DNA of 64,000 nt from assembly GCA_015501595.1 (NCBI GenBank), contig JADNRX010000112.1, positions 85,706 through 149,705 on the forward strand, written 5' to 3'. This DNA is from Hymenopellis radicata (Eukaryota > Basidiomycota > Agaricomycetes > Agaricales > Physalacriaceae). Shown in pieces: positions 10,933 to 23,329 of the stretch. A model generated the notes under the pieces. It saw only the letters and a list, made by a program, of their open reading frames with translations. It was not told the origin of the DNA and ran no database searches. The first letter of the stretch is position 1; each line of letters starts with the position of its first letter. The position numbers and the translations under genes were made by a program.

Positions 10933-13159
10933 TCAAAAGTATCGTAATTGTTCGTTACATGTTCGTGAATAGGATTGCGCACGTCCCCCTCTGGGTAACG
11001 CGGGATTACCTCCTGCGCTTGTATTGGTCTCCTTCCCTCTCGTTGACAGGCGCCCGCTTCTTCCAAGAGCTCGGCCCCGCTTTCTGCTGTTCCCGCTCGG
11101 GTCTCTGGCTCGGGGATAGTCCACATCCATTGCGTTGCCGAAGAAAGGGTCGTCTGACACCCGCGTCTCTTTCCGTTCGTCATTCTTGCTCGCGCCACGG
11201 GCGGCGGCCCTTTTCGTGTTGAGCTCTTTGATAAGTTCGGTTACGAAGCAGTGACCGGTGGGATGGTCGGTACTGGAGCACCTCCCACAGTCGAAAGGGA
11301 AATCCAGTGCTCCTATGCCTCCACGACCACTGCGACCTTTGTATTGGCCTCGGTTCGTAATCAGCACGAACGGATTGAAGAAAAGCGGGTTAAGGAAAGG
11401 GGGGTCGATGTAGCCTAGGGCCTTGAATCCGGCGTAGTGGCTCGCGTTCGCACCCATGTAGAGGGGCCGGTACCTCACCGAGTCAATGGTGGCGGCGATC
11501 GCTTGCTCGTCCGTGTACTCGACAGGCAGGCGGTCGCGATGGCTCGCGACAAAGCTCCGGAACTTCGCATTGTTCCGTAGTGAGTTCTGAATAATCTCCT
11601 TGCCAATCACCACGTCCTGTTTCGAGTCGTCGAGCGTGAGATTCTTGATTGTGAGGTGGTGGGTGGGGATGAAGTTCCTGACATCCAGAACTCCAAACGA
11701 GAGCCCGTTCCGGTGGATGAAGATGGACATGTCTAGCATAAAATCATAGTCGGCCTGCTCGAGACCAGTGACCATAAGGCCGGGAGCGGGGAGCTGCTCG
11801 TCTTTGACCCTCGGCCAGTCGACAGTCTGGAAAATGACGGTATCGTCCGCGTCCATTGCGTCGTCACCTTCGCCTTCCGCCGCGCCTTCGATAGCTTTGG
11901 CGTCCTCCTCGTCGTAATCAATCTCTGGTTCTAATGACGACCGGAAGGGGTGTATGTCGACGTTTGTGGTGTCGATTCCGAAGTCGCTGAACAAGCGGCG
12001 GAGCTCCTTTATATCGAGGCCAATCGCCTCTGGCCTGTATTTCTTGCCAAGGGCAATGAAGACCAGTGCGCAGGGGTCGTTCATCGCCAGCTTTCCAAAG
12101 AAGGAGACTGTGGAGGGGGAGAGGTTCTTTCGGAAGATGTTTGCGGGGGGGTTCCACTCGACAATTCTTCCACCCGACTGGTCGAGGACCTTCGCGTAGT
12201 CTGGATGGGTGGTTACGCGGTTCGGGGTGGCCTGCGTCTGGTCGGGCGCGGCGCTGCTGAAGATATCTTCGATTTCCTTGTCCGCCGTGTAAGGGTTAGG
12301 CGCAAAGGGGTTGACGTCCGCTACCACGGCGTCCTTCTTTTTGCCGCCTGCGGCGGGCGCGGCAGAGGTTGCCTTCTTGACAGGCGGTTCCCCGGAGTTC
12401 GAAGCTTTCGACCCCGCCTCTTTCTTGCGCGCGAGACGTTCCTTGTATGTCGAGAAGGGAGTCCGCACCGGGCTCTCCGGCTGGCGTGTCAAGGCCTTCT
12501 CGCTACCCTCCGACATCTCTTCCTCATCGTGTATACTCTCGGGCGGGGTGAGGTCGCGCGCGCGTTCTTTCCCTTTCCCGTCTGCCAGCGTTTCTCCCTC
12601 GCTCGTTTCCGGTGTCTGTTCCCTGACGTCCTCTTCCCCGATATCTGACAGCTTGTCAGCCTCGTCTTCTGCCGGGACACCGTCAGGAAAAGCCTTCGCG
12701 ACTGCTTCGTCTAGAGTTCTGTTAGATGGGTCCGCCTTTGATTACTTTACACCCACCAAAGTCGTCGATAATGGGATCGGTTTGTCCTATCTGAGGGGGG
12801 GGTGGAAGCGGGTCCTCGTCTCCCTCCGATTGAATCTCTGTAGAGAAAGGTGAACAATTTATCGGTTTGGGCGGGTTTCCTTTCATACCTTCCGCCTGGG
12901 TTTTCTTGTTTCCCTGACCCGACGCCGGCGCGTCGTTGAGCATTGCCTCAATCTTGTTGGCGTTGCTCTGGATTGAGTCCATCACTCGGTCTTTCCTGTT
13001 CGCTCTCAGGCGGCTCGCGGCAGTCGATGTCTGGTTGGCTGGAGTGGCGGGTGGCATCGATGCAGATCTTGTACTCCTTGTGTTGGGGTGGTTCGTCGTA
13101 GGCGCAGGGGAGTTCAGAGGCGCTACGCTGGATTTCCTTGTAGAGCTTTTCGCCGACAT
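10933..13159 (-). pseudogene. LINE gag-like protein B with CCHC knuckle, one frameshift
   Basis: An N-terminal segment (13159-12722, Ser/Pro/Asn-rich) runs into a second frame (open from about 12740 to 10933) through a single frameshift near 12.73 kb. The second frame is open well upstream of its first Met at 12516, so the two are best read as one broken gene of roughly 740 residues. The C-terminal part holds CGRCSSTDHPTGHC, an exact CX2CX4HX4C zinc knuckle as in LINE ORF1 and gag nucleocapsid proteins, followed by a basic Arg/Gly-rich tail. A central stretch FRSFVASHRDRLP resembles REFVEANRDLYP in gag A, so the two are probably homologous. Its role would be packaging element RNA. Confidence 0.75.
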
Positions 13160-13422
13160 GGTGTCGTGCCAGTGTCGAGCTTGTGCAAAGGTTGTGGATG
13201 AAAGAGAGCTTTTTTTTAAAAAGACCCGTCCTTTGATCGATTCCCATCATCTTCCACGTTTCGCACGTGTATGGTATTTGTTTGTTTTGCTGGGTCCTTC
13301 ATATATTCATCATGGATCTGGGTTCCTTAAGAGTTATTGTCGTCGTTGCAGCGCATGGTGAGCAAGGAAGTAGTTTAGGGGCTTGGTCCAGGAACAAACA
13401 ATCTTATCGCTGTCTATGTTAT

Positions 13423-14307
13423 CTAATCTGTATATGTGCCTCTCCCTCCGCGACAGCGGCAATCTTCTGCCAAGTGATCCATTCCGAAGCACGTCCTGCA
13501 TAAAACATGCATGTAGGCGTCGTCGGCGTCGCCCCATCCATGCGGGATCCTAATTCCCATCTCGTTCAACATGAGGACCATCTCCTTGGTCGCGACAATG
13601 TCGGCAGTCGTGGGTGGAATGTGTACAATGAACGAGTGCGACGTGTCCAGGTTGAATATGGTTGGACCCGTCAGATGAGGGGAGACATCGAGCGACGAGC
13701 ACATATGCTCTATGATCGCCATCGTCGAGGCGTCTGGGGGGTAGAGATCTCTATTAGCCTCCACAAATTCTCTAACTCTTCCCGACCGTCGGATCGCACC
13801 GGCTACCATGTCGTACACCTTTTCGCAGGACTCCACGCTCTCGTCAAGGGAGAGGTCGGTGACCACCGCCACTATCGTCCGTACGCCATCTCCCGGGTCA
13901 TGAAAGGCTAACTGCCATGGAAATTGAGAGGTCTGGGGGAGCACATCAGCCTCGATGAGGGCCACTTTTTCAGCGCTCTGAAGCCCCGTGATTATCGCAC
14001 GTCTCACTGGGAAGTTCCAGCGGGCGTCCTCGTTATGGCTAGGTCGGAGCATTGTGATGGCGGTGTTCGGGGTGGATGGGATCAGGGACTCTAGGGCGCG
14101 CTTCACCCCTCTGTAGAGCTCGTCCTCGTCTGGCTGCGGGCGTATGCCTCCCATGGCGTAAGCGATGATGAGGTCTGTTTCTTTCATGTCTCCGAAGATG
14201 AGCATTTGCTTTTCGTCCACATTCATCAGGTGGGCTGCGGGTGGTAGATGGCGTCTAGTCTTGTGGTACTCCTCGCTTGGAGGATGGGTTGGTGTGGGCA
14301 TAGTCAT
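13423..14307 (-). CDS. LINE gag-like protein A with CCHC knuckle
   Basis: This 294-residue uninterrupted frame is nearest the element's 5' end. Its C-terminus has CRTCFGMDHLAEDC, a CX2CX4HX4C zinc knuckle like the one in gag B. The middle contains the REFVEANRDLYP motif, matched by FRSFVASHRDRLP in gag B, again followed by a region leading to the knuckle. It therefore looks like a shorter relative of gag B within the same element. A role as a second RNA-binding protein is an inference; capture of a related host or element gene is also possible. The 5' UTR is about 300 bases. Confidence 0.75.
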   Translation of the reverse strand: MTMPTPTHPPSEEYHKTRRHLPPAAHLMNVDEKQMLIFGDMKETDLIIAYAMGGIRPQPDEDELYRGVKRALESLIPSTPNTAITMLRPSHNEDARWNFPVRRAIITGLQSAEKVALIEADVLPQTSQFPWQLAFHDPGDGVRTIVAVVTDLSLDESVESCEKVYDMVAGAIRRSGRVREFVEANRDLYPPDASTMAIIEHMCSSLDVSPHLTGPTIFNLDTSHSFIVHIPPTTADIVATKEMVLMLNEMGIRIPHGWGDADDAYMHVLCRTCFGMDHLAEDCRCRGGRGTYTD

Positions 14308-14611
14308 GTCTATGATGGTGGTGCGCGCGTATGTGGCCTTTGAGGCTTTCAGGTCTTGCTTTGTCGTCGGGTATCGGGCCGTGGCCCGGTCGTATTAGTC
14401 CCGTGTTTCGACGCGTCTTGGACGCGTCTCGTCTATAGGTCCCTGGTGTCTGTAGCGGGCGATGTCGTCGTGGTTTCGTCTGGGTCGACTTTATATGTCT
14501 AGTTCGGGGCGTTATGCCAATGGGTTTCGGGGGGGCAGCTCGGTGGCTCATTCAACCCTTGCCTTTGTTAAAAGTGGCTCACATGGTGGTGTGAGTACAA
14601 GGGGCCCCTCC

Positions 14612-14624
14612 GAAACGGAGGTCG
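14612..14624. repeat. LINE target-site duplication, 5'-side copy
   Basis: GAAACGGAGGTCG, identical to 5092-5104. It marks the 5' boundary of the element, so this copy is not 5'-truncated relative to its integration event. Confidence 0.88.
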
Positions 14625-15073
14625 TGAGACGCATCTTTCGGAGAACTAGGGTGATTGCGCGCGAACTAAAGTGGTCTATACGTGGTATCAATCTTAGCTC
14701 GCAATATCCATGTACGTGTCGGTTCAAGTGGCGTTAAATATTTTTACGAAGGTCGTTTGCATAGTAAAGCTGGGTGGTCTTCGTACTCGCGGCATACCAT
14801 AAGCCGCAGATGCTTGAACGTGGTACCATTACGCGAACACGTCGGAAGGAACTTGGAGGATGAAAACGAAATGGAAGTGATATCTTAAAAGATGATCAAG
14901 GACAGGAACATTTTGAATGGAAAAATCCTCAACCCGGTGCGGGATGCCAGCCTTTGCCAGGGTTACGCACCGAGAGTCTCTGCATCTAGCAGGTCCAGAG
15001 AATGCAAGCTCGACAAAAGGAGGGTGCAAAAGGGTTTTACAGACATGACACCATTTGAGGAAAGTCCCAATTT

Positions 15074-15084
15074 TCTCTATATAA
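15074..15084 (+). promoter_or_regulatory. TATA box of the small secreted protein gene
   Basis: TCTATATAAGC lies about 65 bases upstream of the start codon at 15146, the usual distance for a strong fungal TATA promoter; CAACTG and CA-rich sequence follow, and an ACAACATG context surrounds the start. Confidence 0.6.
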
Positions 15085-15145
15085 GCCAACTGAACAAGCC
15101 AGAATCCTCAGACTGCAGTCCACCAGCCTCTTTCGCATAAACAAC

Positions 15146-15596
15146 ATGTTCAAGCTCACCGCCACCTTCTTCGCTCTGCTCACGACCACCGCCTTGGCGA
15201 TGTCCGTCGTGAACCGTGCGGAGAGCATCTCTCCCATCGCTTCGAACTCCGGCATCGAGCCCGGTCCCGATGCCATCACCATCTTCAAGACGTGCACCGA
15301 TATCAACTTCGGGGGTTCTGCGTCGTCTGGACCTCGGACGTCTTGCCCTCCGGATGCGGCAGCCTGAGTGCGGCCGGACAACAAGACTCCGTCTCGAGCG
15401 CCTCGACTCCTGCGGGCATCGCGTGTACCCTGTTCGAGTAAGCAGTTTGTGCTACCAGCATGCATAGTCGTTGACTTCTACGCTCAGAGACGCGGGGTGC
15501 TCGGGAAGAACTCAGCTTGTCGTTGGAACCATCAACGACTTGAGGACCGTCGGGTTCCAGGACACCGCGACGTCTTTCAACTGCCGTTCTGCTTGA
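15146..15596 (+). pseudogene. Small secreted Cys-containing protein (beta/gamma-crystallin-like), frameshifted
   Basis: The frame opens with MFKLTATFFALLTTTALA, a clear secretion signal. It continues through FKTCTDINFGG, then one base is missing near 15312-15318; the neighbouring frame carries on as FCVVWTSDVLPSGCGSLSAA to TLFE. An intron (GTAAGCAG to CGCTCAG, about 50 bases, near 15439-15489) joins GA to the last exon, giving EDAGCSGRTQLVVGTINDL and a stop at 15596. CxDINFGG with spaced cysteines and a final FNC resembles small secreted beta/gamma-crystallin-like proteins of basidiomycetes, but the assignment is tentative. The promoter and signal peptide look sound, so the lesion may be recent or a sequence error. 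Confidence 0.6.
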
Positions 15597-16173
15597 ACGG
15601 AAGTTGTGCTCAGCGACATTTAAGGTGATATATTTCTCCAGAACAAAAAATGATCTAAAGCTAACAGCACCCAGCCATAGCTGATTTTTTGAAGCTTTCA
15701 GTTTTTTTCCCTTCGTTTTCAATATTCGGTGTTATAAGAGAAATTGAGTTGTACCTACTTATTTGTTTGAAAGTTGCTTTCCGCATATTCTTAAAGTGTC
15801 GCGGTGCTGCGTGAGAACCCTTACCTTCGGTACAAACGGTACCCCGAGGACAAGCTGGCCACCACCATATACTACTCAGCAAGGCAGTAGACCGTGAAGA
15901 GAAAGCACCAGATCAGTGTGTGCATGGTGGGAAAAGGGGTTTGCAAAGCATCATCAAAGTCGTCTCAGACGCAGCTAAGGATACGCCGCCACTTCTATCA
16001 AAGTCGTTCGTGCAATGATCACCGCGCTGGACGGACTCGACGCGTAGGTGCCTTCATAATAATTACACACTGTATCTTCATAATCGGACACCGACTCGGA
16101 CGACAGCGGAATAGATAGTAGGATAACCCACGAGCACGATGATCAGCGTAGTCCCAGCAGCAATTGTCGGTCA
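15597..16173. other. No gene recognised
   Basis: No frame with a recognisable domain. AT-rich sequence after 15620 is probably the 3' flank of the secreted protein gene. Confidence 0.4.
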
Positions 16174-16641
16174 TCAGTTCTGAGTATTGCACACAAGATT
16201 CAGAACGGGAGAAGAATAGCCATCATGATCAGAGATGTTGAAAGGTATGAGCGTGTCGGCCGTAGTTCGTGAGAAGGTGGTAGAGTGCCCGGCACGTCTG
16301 CGATAAAGCGAAGATAACATCAAACTTGATACGATACTCCTCAGGGAGTATCCCTGATTGCATGCATGGGATGGGCAGGGTAGGCAAGATAGAATCTCTA
16401 GGTGAAGTTCCATCGGAAAGGTAGGCAGACCCTTCGTGTTCGCGTCGGGAGGCAGAGGTGGGCGCCAGGAAAGCGCCACTGGTTCAGATGCATCCGATGG
16501 TTCATCATCACCCGACAGCTTCCTCCTAACGCGTCCTTTCTTGGGTTCAACCGATGACTTGTTCTTGTGGCCGATCGTCACAGTCAGTTGTCGCTTGGAT
16601 TGCCTCCTGGTGGTTTCCTTTATAGTAGGTGCCTTGGGCAT
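16174..16641 (-). pseudogene. F-box protein, short or frameshifted
   Basis: The frame starts MPKAPTIKETTRR, has a basic Lys/Arg/Ser-rich N-terminus, then the F-box start FPMELHLEILSCLP (about residues 75-88). The expected continuation is present in another frame on the same strand as FDVIFALSQTCRALYHLLTN, ending at a stop soon after. No GT-AG intron joins the two, so a frameshift of one or two bases near 16365 is likely. Even restored, it would be only an F-box without a substrate-binding part. It sits next to and in the same orientation as the old yellow enzyme gene. Confidence 0.55.
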
Positions 16642-16938
16642 TGAGAGATAGGTTGGGATAGTAGCTGAAGAGACGCGTTATAAGACGTGGCAGTTAAAAG
16701 CAAGCCCATTTCAAGTCTCATTGTCGCCAAAACGCACGGATCACGTGATGGCACCCGTCCACCCATTGTTGAATTTCAATCCCAATTTTTCCCCATATAA
16801 GGCCTATCGGCATTGTATGCCCTTCTGAGATATGAACTTGAATGCACATCATATGCGACGAGTGCTCACGGAAGGTTTATTGTCACCGCCACGGAACTCG
16901 GGAGAACAACACTTCTACAGAGTCTAACAGAACTCCAT

Positions 16939-18326
<1,388 letters not shown>

Positions 18327-18744
18327 TCCTCAACTTCCAATAAATAGCAAGCTAAAGGGTGCTATACTTAGAACGCATACGCATCCGTCTATAAACATCA
18401 GTTTCATGATTCAAACATCAGAGATAAAGGCGGAACGAACAACTTTGTGCAATCAAGAGATGATTGTCAGTCGCCTCGGTTAAATGCAAAAGGAAGTGCT
18501 GCTGGTTCAATAACGCGATGTAGATGACTGCAGCTGGGCTCGTCCGGAAGGAGTACTGAGCACCTCTTCGGGCCATCAGCAGCAAGTCCTCTCAATATCT
18601 TTCGAGTCGATGCACCAATTGACATCAAAGCCATGCTGGGACAGAAGTCCTATGCCACAAACACGAACTCTAGTTAATTGATTCATTCATGTGAGCGTCT
18701 ACTCCGAATCATGCACGAGAATGAGTCCCATGAACAAATGGCAC

Positions 18745-19205
18745 TCACAGAATGTCATCACGAGCTGAAACGAGGATCGGATAAGGCTCCGGTACGGATA
18801 GTTTGGACAGACGCGGACGTGTAGCCTTGTGGCGGATCCGCGTAGCACACTCAAAAGAAAGATGTGCTTTCTGTCGTAGCATTCGTCTGGCTGTGGAAGG
18901 TTCCGTCTGGGGGACGTTAAGGAAGGGTGAATAAAACACTAGTCGGTGTACTCACAGTCGAGAACTAGTCTCGTAAACCCGCCTCTGCGAGAGAGAAAAG
19001 AGAATGCGCGTTTTGTCTCTGTGTAGAGAACTACGGTCTGACTACACGCGAGGCGGGTTGGCGGTGAATAGACCACCCAAGTCCCAGTCTCTGTGGTCAT
19101 CTCGAGAGTCACTACGAGTAGACCCGATCGTTGACGATCAACTTTGCAATTGAACATTGAGCATCGCGAAAAAAGAGCAAATAGAGGAACGAAGGGTAAG
19201 GTCAA
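18745..19205 (-). CDS. Hypothetical small gene, conserved in both arms
   Basis: Two minus-strand frames, 88 and 64 residues (19205-18939 and 18939-18745), have identical copies at 63444-63710 and 63710-63904. A GTGAGTACACC donor and CCCCCAG acceptor lie between them, so they may be exons of one gene, though the frames after joining give only a short end. The first frame has a hydrophobic start (MTLPFVPLFALFS) that could be a signal or membrane segment. No family is recognised. Identity between arms reflects the duplication and is not evidence of function. Confidence 0.3.
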
Positions 19206-19632
19206 CGAGAGAAGTTCTATTAGTGGGCGTTGTAGATCCTGTGTAATTTTATTCCATGTCAGTGGAGCCTCGGGTTGAAGCTAAAACGACCAATGAGCGA
19301 CTTGAACGTCGTTCGTCGTTGACATGGATTGATGAAGCAGGTTAGAAACAGCTCCGATACGGGCCGCAGGTCCGACCCGATTGCTACGTCATCACGTGCT
19401 TGCTTGTATCTTTTCTTCAAGTTCTAAAACTTCAGCCACATACAACAACAACAACATTTGCTGGCACGGCGCACGCATCTTTCAATCAACGTGAGACTTC
19501 ACGAATGCCCAGGGCTCCCATCACGAAGCATACTGCCGTGAAGCAGAGAAACAGCACGCCAACTAGTTCTCGTAAACCCAGGTCGGCCAAGAAACGACAC
19601 ATCTTAATTTATTTCCTCCTTTTGCCCTAGTT

Positions 19633-20594
19633 CTAAATCCTTAATACAGCGCTGAACCTTAGTCGCATGTACATCATCGCCCAGTTACCTTGACTATCCC
19701 TACAATCGACTTTGCAAATCTCATGCACTTCATCCATGATTGACTCTGCCTCCTCATCGGACATATCCTGCAAGAAAGAGCTCCGCACGAACGTCATCAG
19801 CCACCCTTTGACATCTGTCGGTAGAGGGGTGAAACGGGGCACTAGCGTGACTTCGCTTGGGTCGAAGGATTCAGACTTGAGGAGCTATAAAACCCGACGT
19901 AAGTACAACTATCACGTCTGCGTTACAATCACACTGACCTCTTTGTAGTCCTCTTCAGAGGGGAAGAACCACGGGTCCAACTTTTCGGGGTCATATCCTC
20001 GCGATTTTAGGACACGATGCAAGGTTCCTCGGATTCCTGTCTCGTACATCAGAACCGGCATGAGTCTTCTCACCTACGGACCCACCAATACAGTTCATGA
20101 AGCCTCCCATCTCTCCCACGAAACGTCCACCTGGCTTCAAGACACGCTTAGCACTCTTGAGTACGCCCCTAGGATCACGTTTGCACCAGTGCAACGCCGC
20201 GTTCGTGAACACAGCGTCATACTTCACGTCAGGCGCGCCTGGAAGCTCCGGCAAGTCTTGAATATCAGCCACGAACGTGTACAGAAGCCCTCGTCCTTTC
20301 GCAGACGCAATCTATAAAACCATTGTCAATACATTCTCGTCGACGCGGATTGCTTCGAACCATGCTCTCGCTGAAATCGACACCAACAACTAATCCTCCC
20401 TCTGCTTGCTTTACGATTTTCTCGATCTCCACCGTCAGCTCTCCACTCCCACACCCAAAATCCATGATCTTCTCCCCAGGTTGGGGCGCGAGCATACCAA
20501 CAACTGGAGCCGTAAACTTGTTGGAGTACACGAATGCAGCGTGTTTATTGTACAGGTTGGGAGACCAGCCCGTCGCGTCGGAGTCTGTCGCCAT
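19633..20594 (-). CDS. Class I SAM-dependent methyltransferase
   Basis: Four exons (20594-20361, 20311-20086, 20036-19939, 19884-19633) with GT-AG introns of 49, 49 and 54 bases give exactly 270 codons. The start at 20594 was chosen because WSPNLYNKHAAFVYSNKFT is the usual beginning of the family; an upstream Met at 20681 is less likely. Motif I, IMDFGCGSGEL (about residues 43-53), binds S-adenosylmethionine; VVGVDFSESM is the acidic motif II region; AALHWCKRDP and VLKPGGRF follow in order. It resembles fungal trans-aconitate methyltransferase-like small-molecule methyltransferases; the substrate is unknown. A right-arm copy with several one-base deletions lies at 62091-63046. Confidence 0.88.
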
Positions 20595-21544
20595 GTCGAA
20601 TGTCGTGTCGATGTGCCTTTGCTGTATCTCTGTCGAGATATACTCAGGCCGAAGGCCAGATGGACGCTCTTTTTGAAGCATCTTCCTGTCTTATCTTTCG
20701 GCGTATGTGGTCCATCGGCCGAAACAGGAACCTTTAATGCTTTGGCCTTGTCGGCCGATGTCCGCTTGAAAGCGATGGTGAACTCTTGGAGCTCAGTTAT
20801 TACGCATACCAGAGCTTCATGCGAGAAACAATGCGTCTATGCGCAGGATGGTACGGGGGAATCGTCGCTCCCTGAAGTGGTCTGTACTGTGGCGTGGCGG
20901 CTTCGCTAAAATGTGCCGATTTTTTTTTGAGGATTTGAGGAATGAGTAACGAACCATCAATCTTGGCTTCGGAGGCTACTCATTAACTGTACGTTTCTTA
21001 AGTATTCTCATCAAGCGCATTGACTTGAAATTGCACAGGACGTCGGGGGCCCCGGCAATTACCTTACTAGTTTCACATCTATTTTAGCGACGTACTGTTC
21101 CTGCAAGGCCAACTTGACTTGCTTCCTGCAGGTTGACGAATACTCAATGAATCGATGATGAGCGAACAGATGATGCATTGATGTCTCCGGGCGGCGAACT
21201 CCAACTTCGAGCGCTCATGGAGCGGCATCCCGGCTAGGGTAAAATCACACTTATTTTCAAGCCTATTGTCATTGAAGGAGTGGTATGCGACTCGCCACAC
21301 TGTACAACAGCCAGACCCCAGCACTCGGTTTACTAGCCTTTTCACAGTTCTCAGTTCTCTACATCGACACTCATGGTTTTAGGGCTTCTCGGACACGACT
21401 TTCATCGTGGATAACACTGCCAAGAAGGTATTGTATTACAGACTGTTCCAGATCAGCGGGGGTGGGTCATCCTCGTTTCTCTGGTTGCCCTGAAAAGGCG
21501 CTGAACTTCGTTCCACTCTTTTTGCCCACTTCCGTCCCCCCGCC

Positions 21545-23142
21545 ATGACGAAGGGCCCTCGTCGTATCGCGGTCGACGACGCCGACGTCAGCCGTATACA
21601 CTATTCTGGAAACTGGACCACTGAGAACGGCGCCCATGACGATATCTCGAAAGTATACGGTCCCACATACGAGCACACGCAGCATGGAACTATCGCTGAT
21701 GGAGCCAGCATTTCGTTCCTTTTCAATGGTACGTCTGCGCACTTGTGATATAGCTTCAAGCGCTGACTTGTCGTCAGGTTCTTCCATTCAAGTCTTCGGC
21801 TCGTGGGACCAGGACCACAACGAGACTTTACCCTCCTGGGAGTGCTTCGTTGACAGTGTTAAAATCGAGAAGCGGGAGCCTGTCCCACCATCGACCAACC
21901 AGAATGAGCTCTGCTGGGATGACAATATCGATGGCACGCAGGAACACGCGTTGACCGTTAACATCACCACGCCAAGTAACGTTAACACCTTGTTTTGGTT
22001 CGATTACATCGTTTATACGCCGTACGATGATGACTTGTACAACCACACGACTATGTGGCTTGGGAAGGACGACAATGCCATCACTTACGGCGGGGGTTGG
22101 GAGGATAGTGGTGATGCCAGAATGGTTGCGGCGAAGGGCGCGAGTCTCTCGGCAAAGTTTAATGGTGAGTAAACACGCCTGTTCTATCGTTCTATCCACG
22201 GTTTCTCACTCGCGTATAGGTTCCTCTATCCGAATGGTCGGTCCTATAAAGAACGCTACCTATGCATCAGTGGCAGAGTATTCCATTGATGGTGGCACTG
22301 CTTCCACATTTTCCATCAGTAAAAACGATGGCACGTACGACATGCTGTGGAGTCAGACGATTTTTGAGTCGGGTCAGCTCAGCACGGATAAAGAGCACAC
22401 GTTAACCGTGCAGTGGGACGGGGAGGCTAGCTACGCGCAGCAGTTCGGGATCGAGAACTTCTACATCGACACGCCGACGTACGCTGCCACGAGTGATGAC
22501 TCGGACGATTCTTCCACTCCCATAGCGGCAATTGTCGGTGGCGTGGTTGGAGGTATCGTTTTGTTAGCTGCAATAGCAGGATTCCTGTGGTTCTGGCGGA
22601 GGAGACATAGTTATTCGTCTGTGTCCGAGACAGACTTCGACCTCTCCGGTCCGCAAAACGATCCATTTTCTGCCCGGCATTCCTTCTTCGCGTCCTCCGA
22701 TCGTTTAAATGCAACCGTGATCTCGTATGATCCCTACACGGAGTCGCCCGCCGGGACTATGACGATGACCGCCTCCTCCAAAAGGGCCAGCGTGCGCACG
22801 TCGTATTCTGGTGCTCCGTCTGTAAGCGGAAGCATGTCGGCTTCTCCAACGAGTGCAGGCTTCACACCTACTTCGGGGTACTTCATGCCCGCTGGTGCTC
22901 AATCCCGAAAATCAACGACGCTGTCTCCTCCGCCGACTGATGAGAGCGTACTTGTTGCGATGAAGAATGAGCAATCGTATGCTGTTCGTCGAGCATCGAG
23001 CATGTCTTCTGCATCTGCGTCAGCGTCAGCGTCCAGCTCTGGGTCTTCTCCAACACAGTTCCGGAAACATCAGGATAGCGGGCTGAGGGTAACCAACAAC
23101 GGAGAGGTGGTGGATTTGCCTCCTGATTACCAACCGTCATGA
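21545..23142 (+). CDS. Single-pass membrane protein with two extracellular beta-rich domains
   Basis: Three exons (21545-21728, 21778-22164, 22220-23142) with introns of 49 and 55 bases give 498 codons. Two similar extracellular modules are visible, each containing an FNGSSI(Q/R) element (about residues 60 and 190), typical of a large uncharacterised basidiomycete family. A hydrophobic segment AAIVGGVVGGIVLLAAIAGFL at about 295-317 is followed by WRRRH, a stop-transfer signal. The cytoplasmic tail is Ser/Pro-rich, with SASASASASSSGSS near the end. There is no obvious N-terminal signal peptide from this Met; an upstream exon is possible. The function is unknown; a wall or surface sensor-like role would be an inference only. 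Confidence 0.82.
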
Positions 23143-23329
23143 TGAAGGAGGCGAGGGGTTTTCTATCTATTCGCATCACGGACAGACAACGAACTTGTAC
23201 ATTCATTCCTCAGGCAGTACTTGCTTGATCTATATCTATTTCTCATATTTATTATTTCATCCTCGGGCGTTTCTTGATACTTCATTTCGGCCTGTGTTAT
23301 ATTCTTATGTTGTTTTACATATCAGGACT

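Larger units (their letters stand above)
5105..14611 (-). mobile_element. Full-length non-LTR retrotransposon (LINE), 9.5 kb
   Basis: The minus strand carries, in order, gag-like frame A (14307-13423), gag-like frame B (13159-10933), a basic small frame (10795-10481), endonuclease plus reverse transcriptase (10367-6888), and C-terminal parts (6895-5588, 5696-5220). It ends in 12 A residues (poly-T at 5105-5116). A 13-bp direct repeat GAAACGGAGGTCG flanks it at 5092-5104 and 14612-14624. There are no LTRs. APE-type endonuclease, FADD reverse transcriptase and a C-terminal CCHC-like knuckle put it near the fungal Tad/L1-like group. The exact duplication means both ends are preserved, although frameshifts in gag B and the pol C-terminus suggest this copy is no longer fully active. 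Confidence 0.92.

Noticed and set aside
11950..12853. Plus-strand frames of 232 and 180 residues
   Set aside because: Antisense to gag B of the LINE; no signal, domain or promoter supports them.
15303..15722. 139-residue minus-strand frame
   Set aside because: Antisense to the secreted protein gene, whose signal peptide, intron and promoter are convincing.
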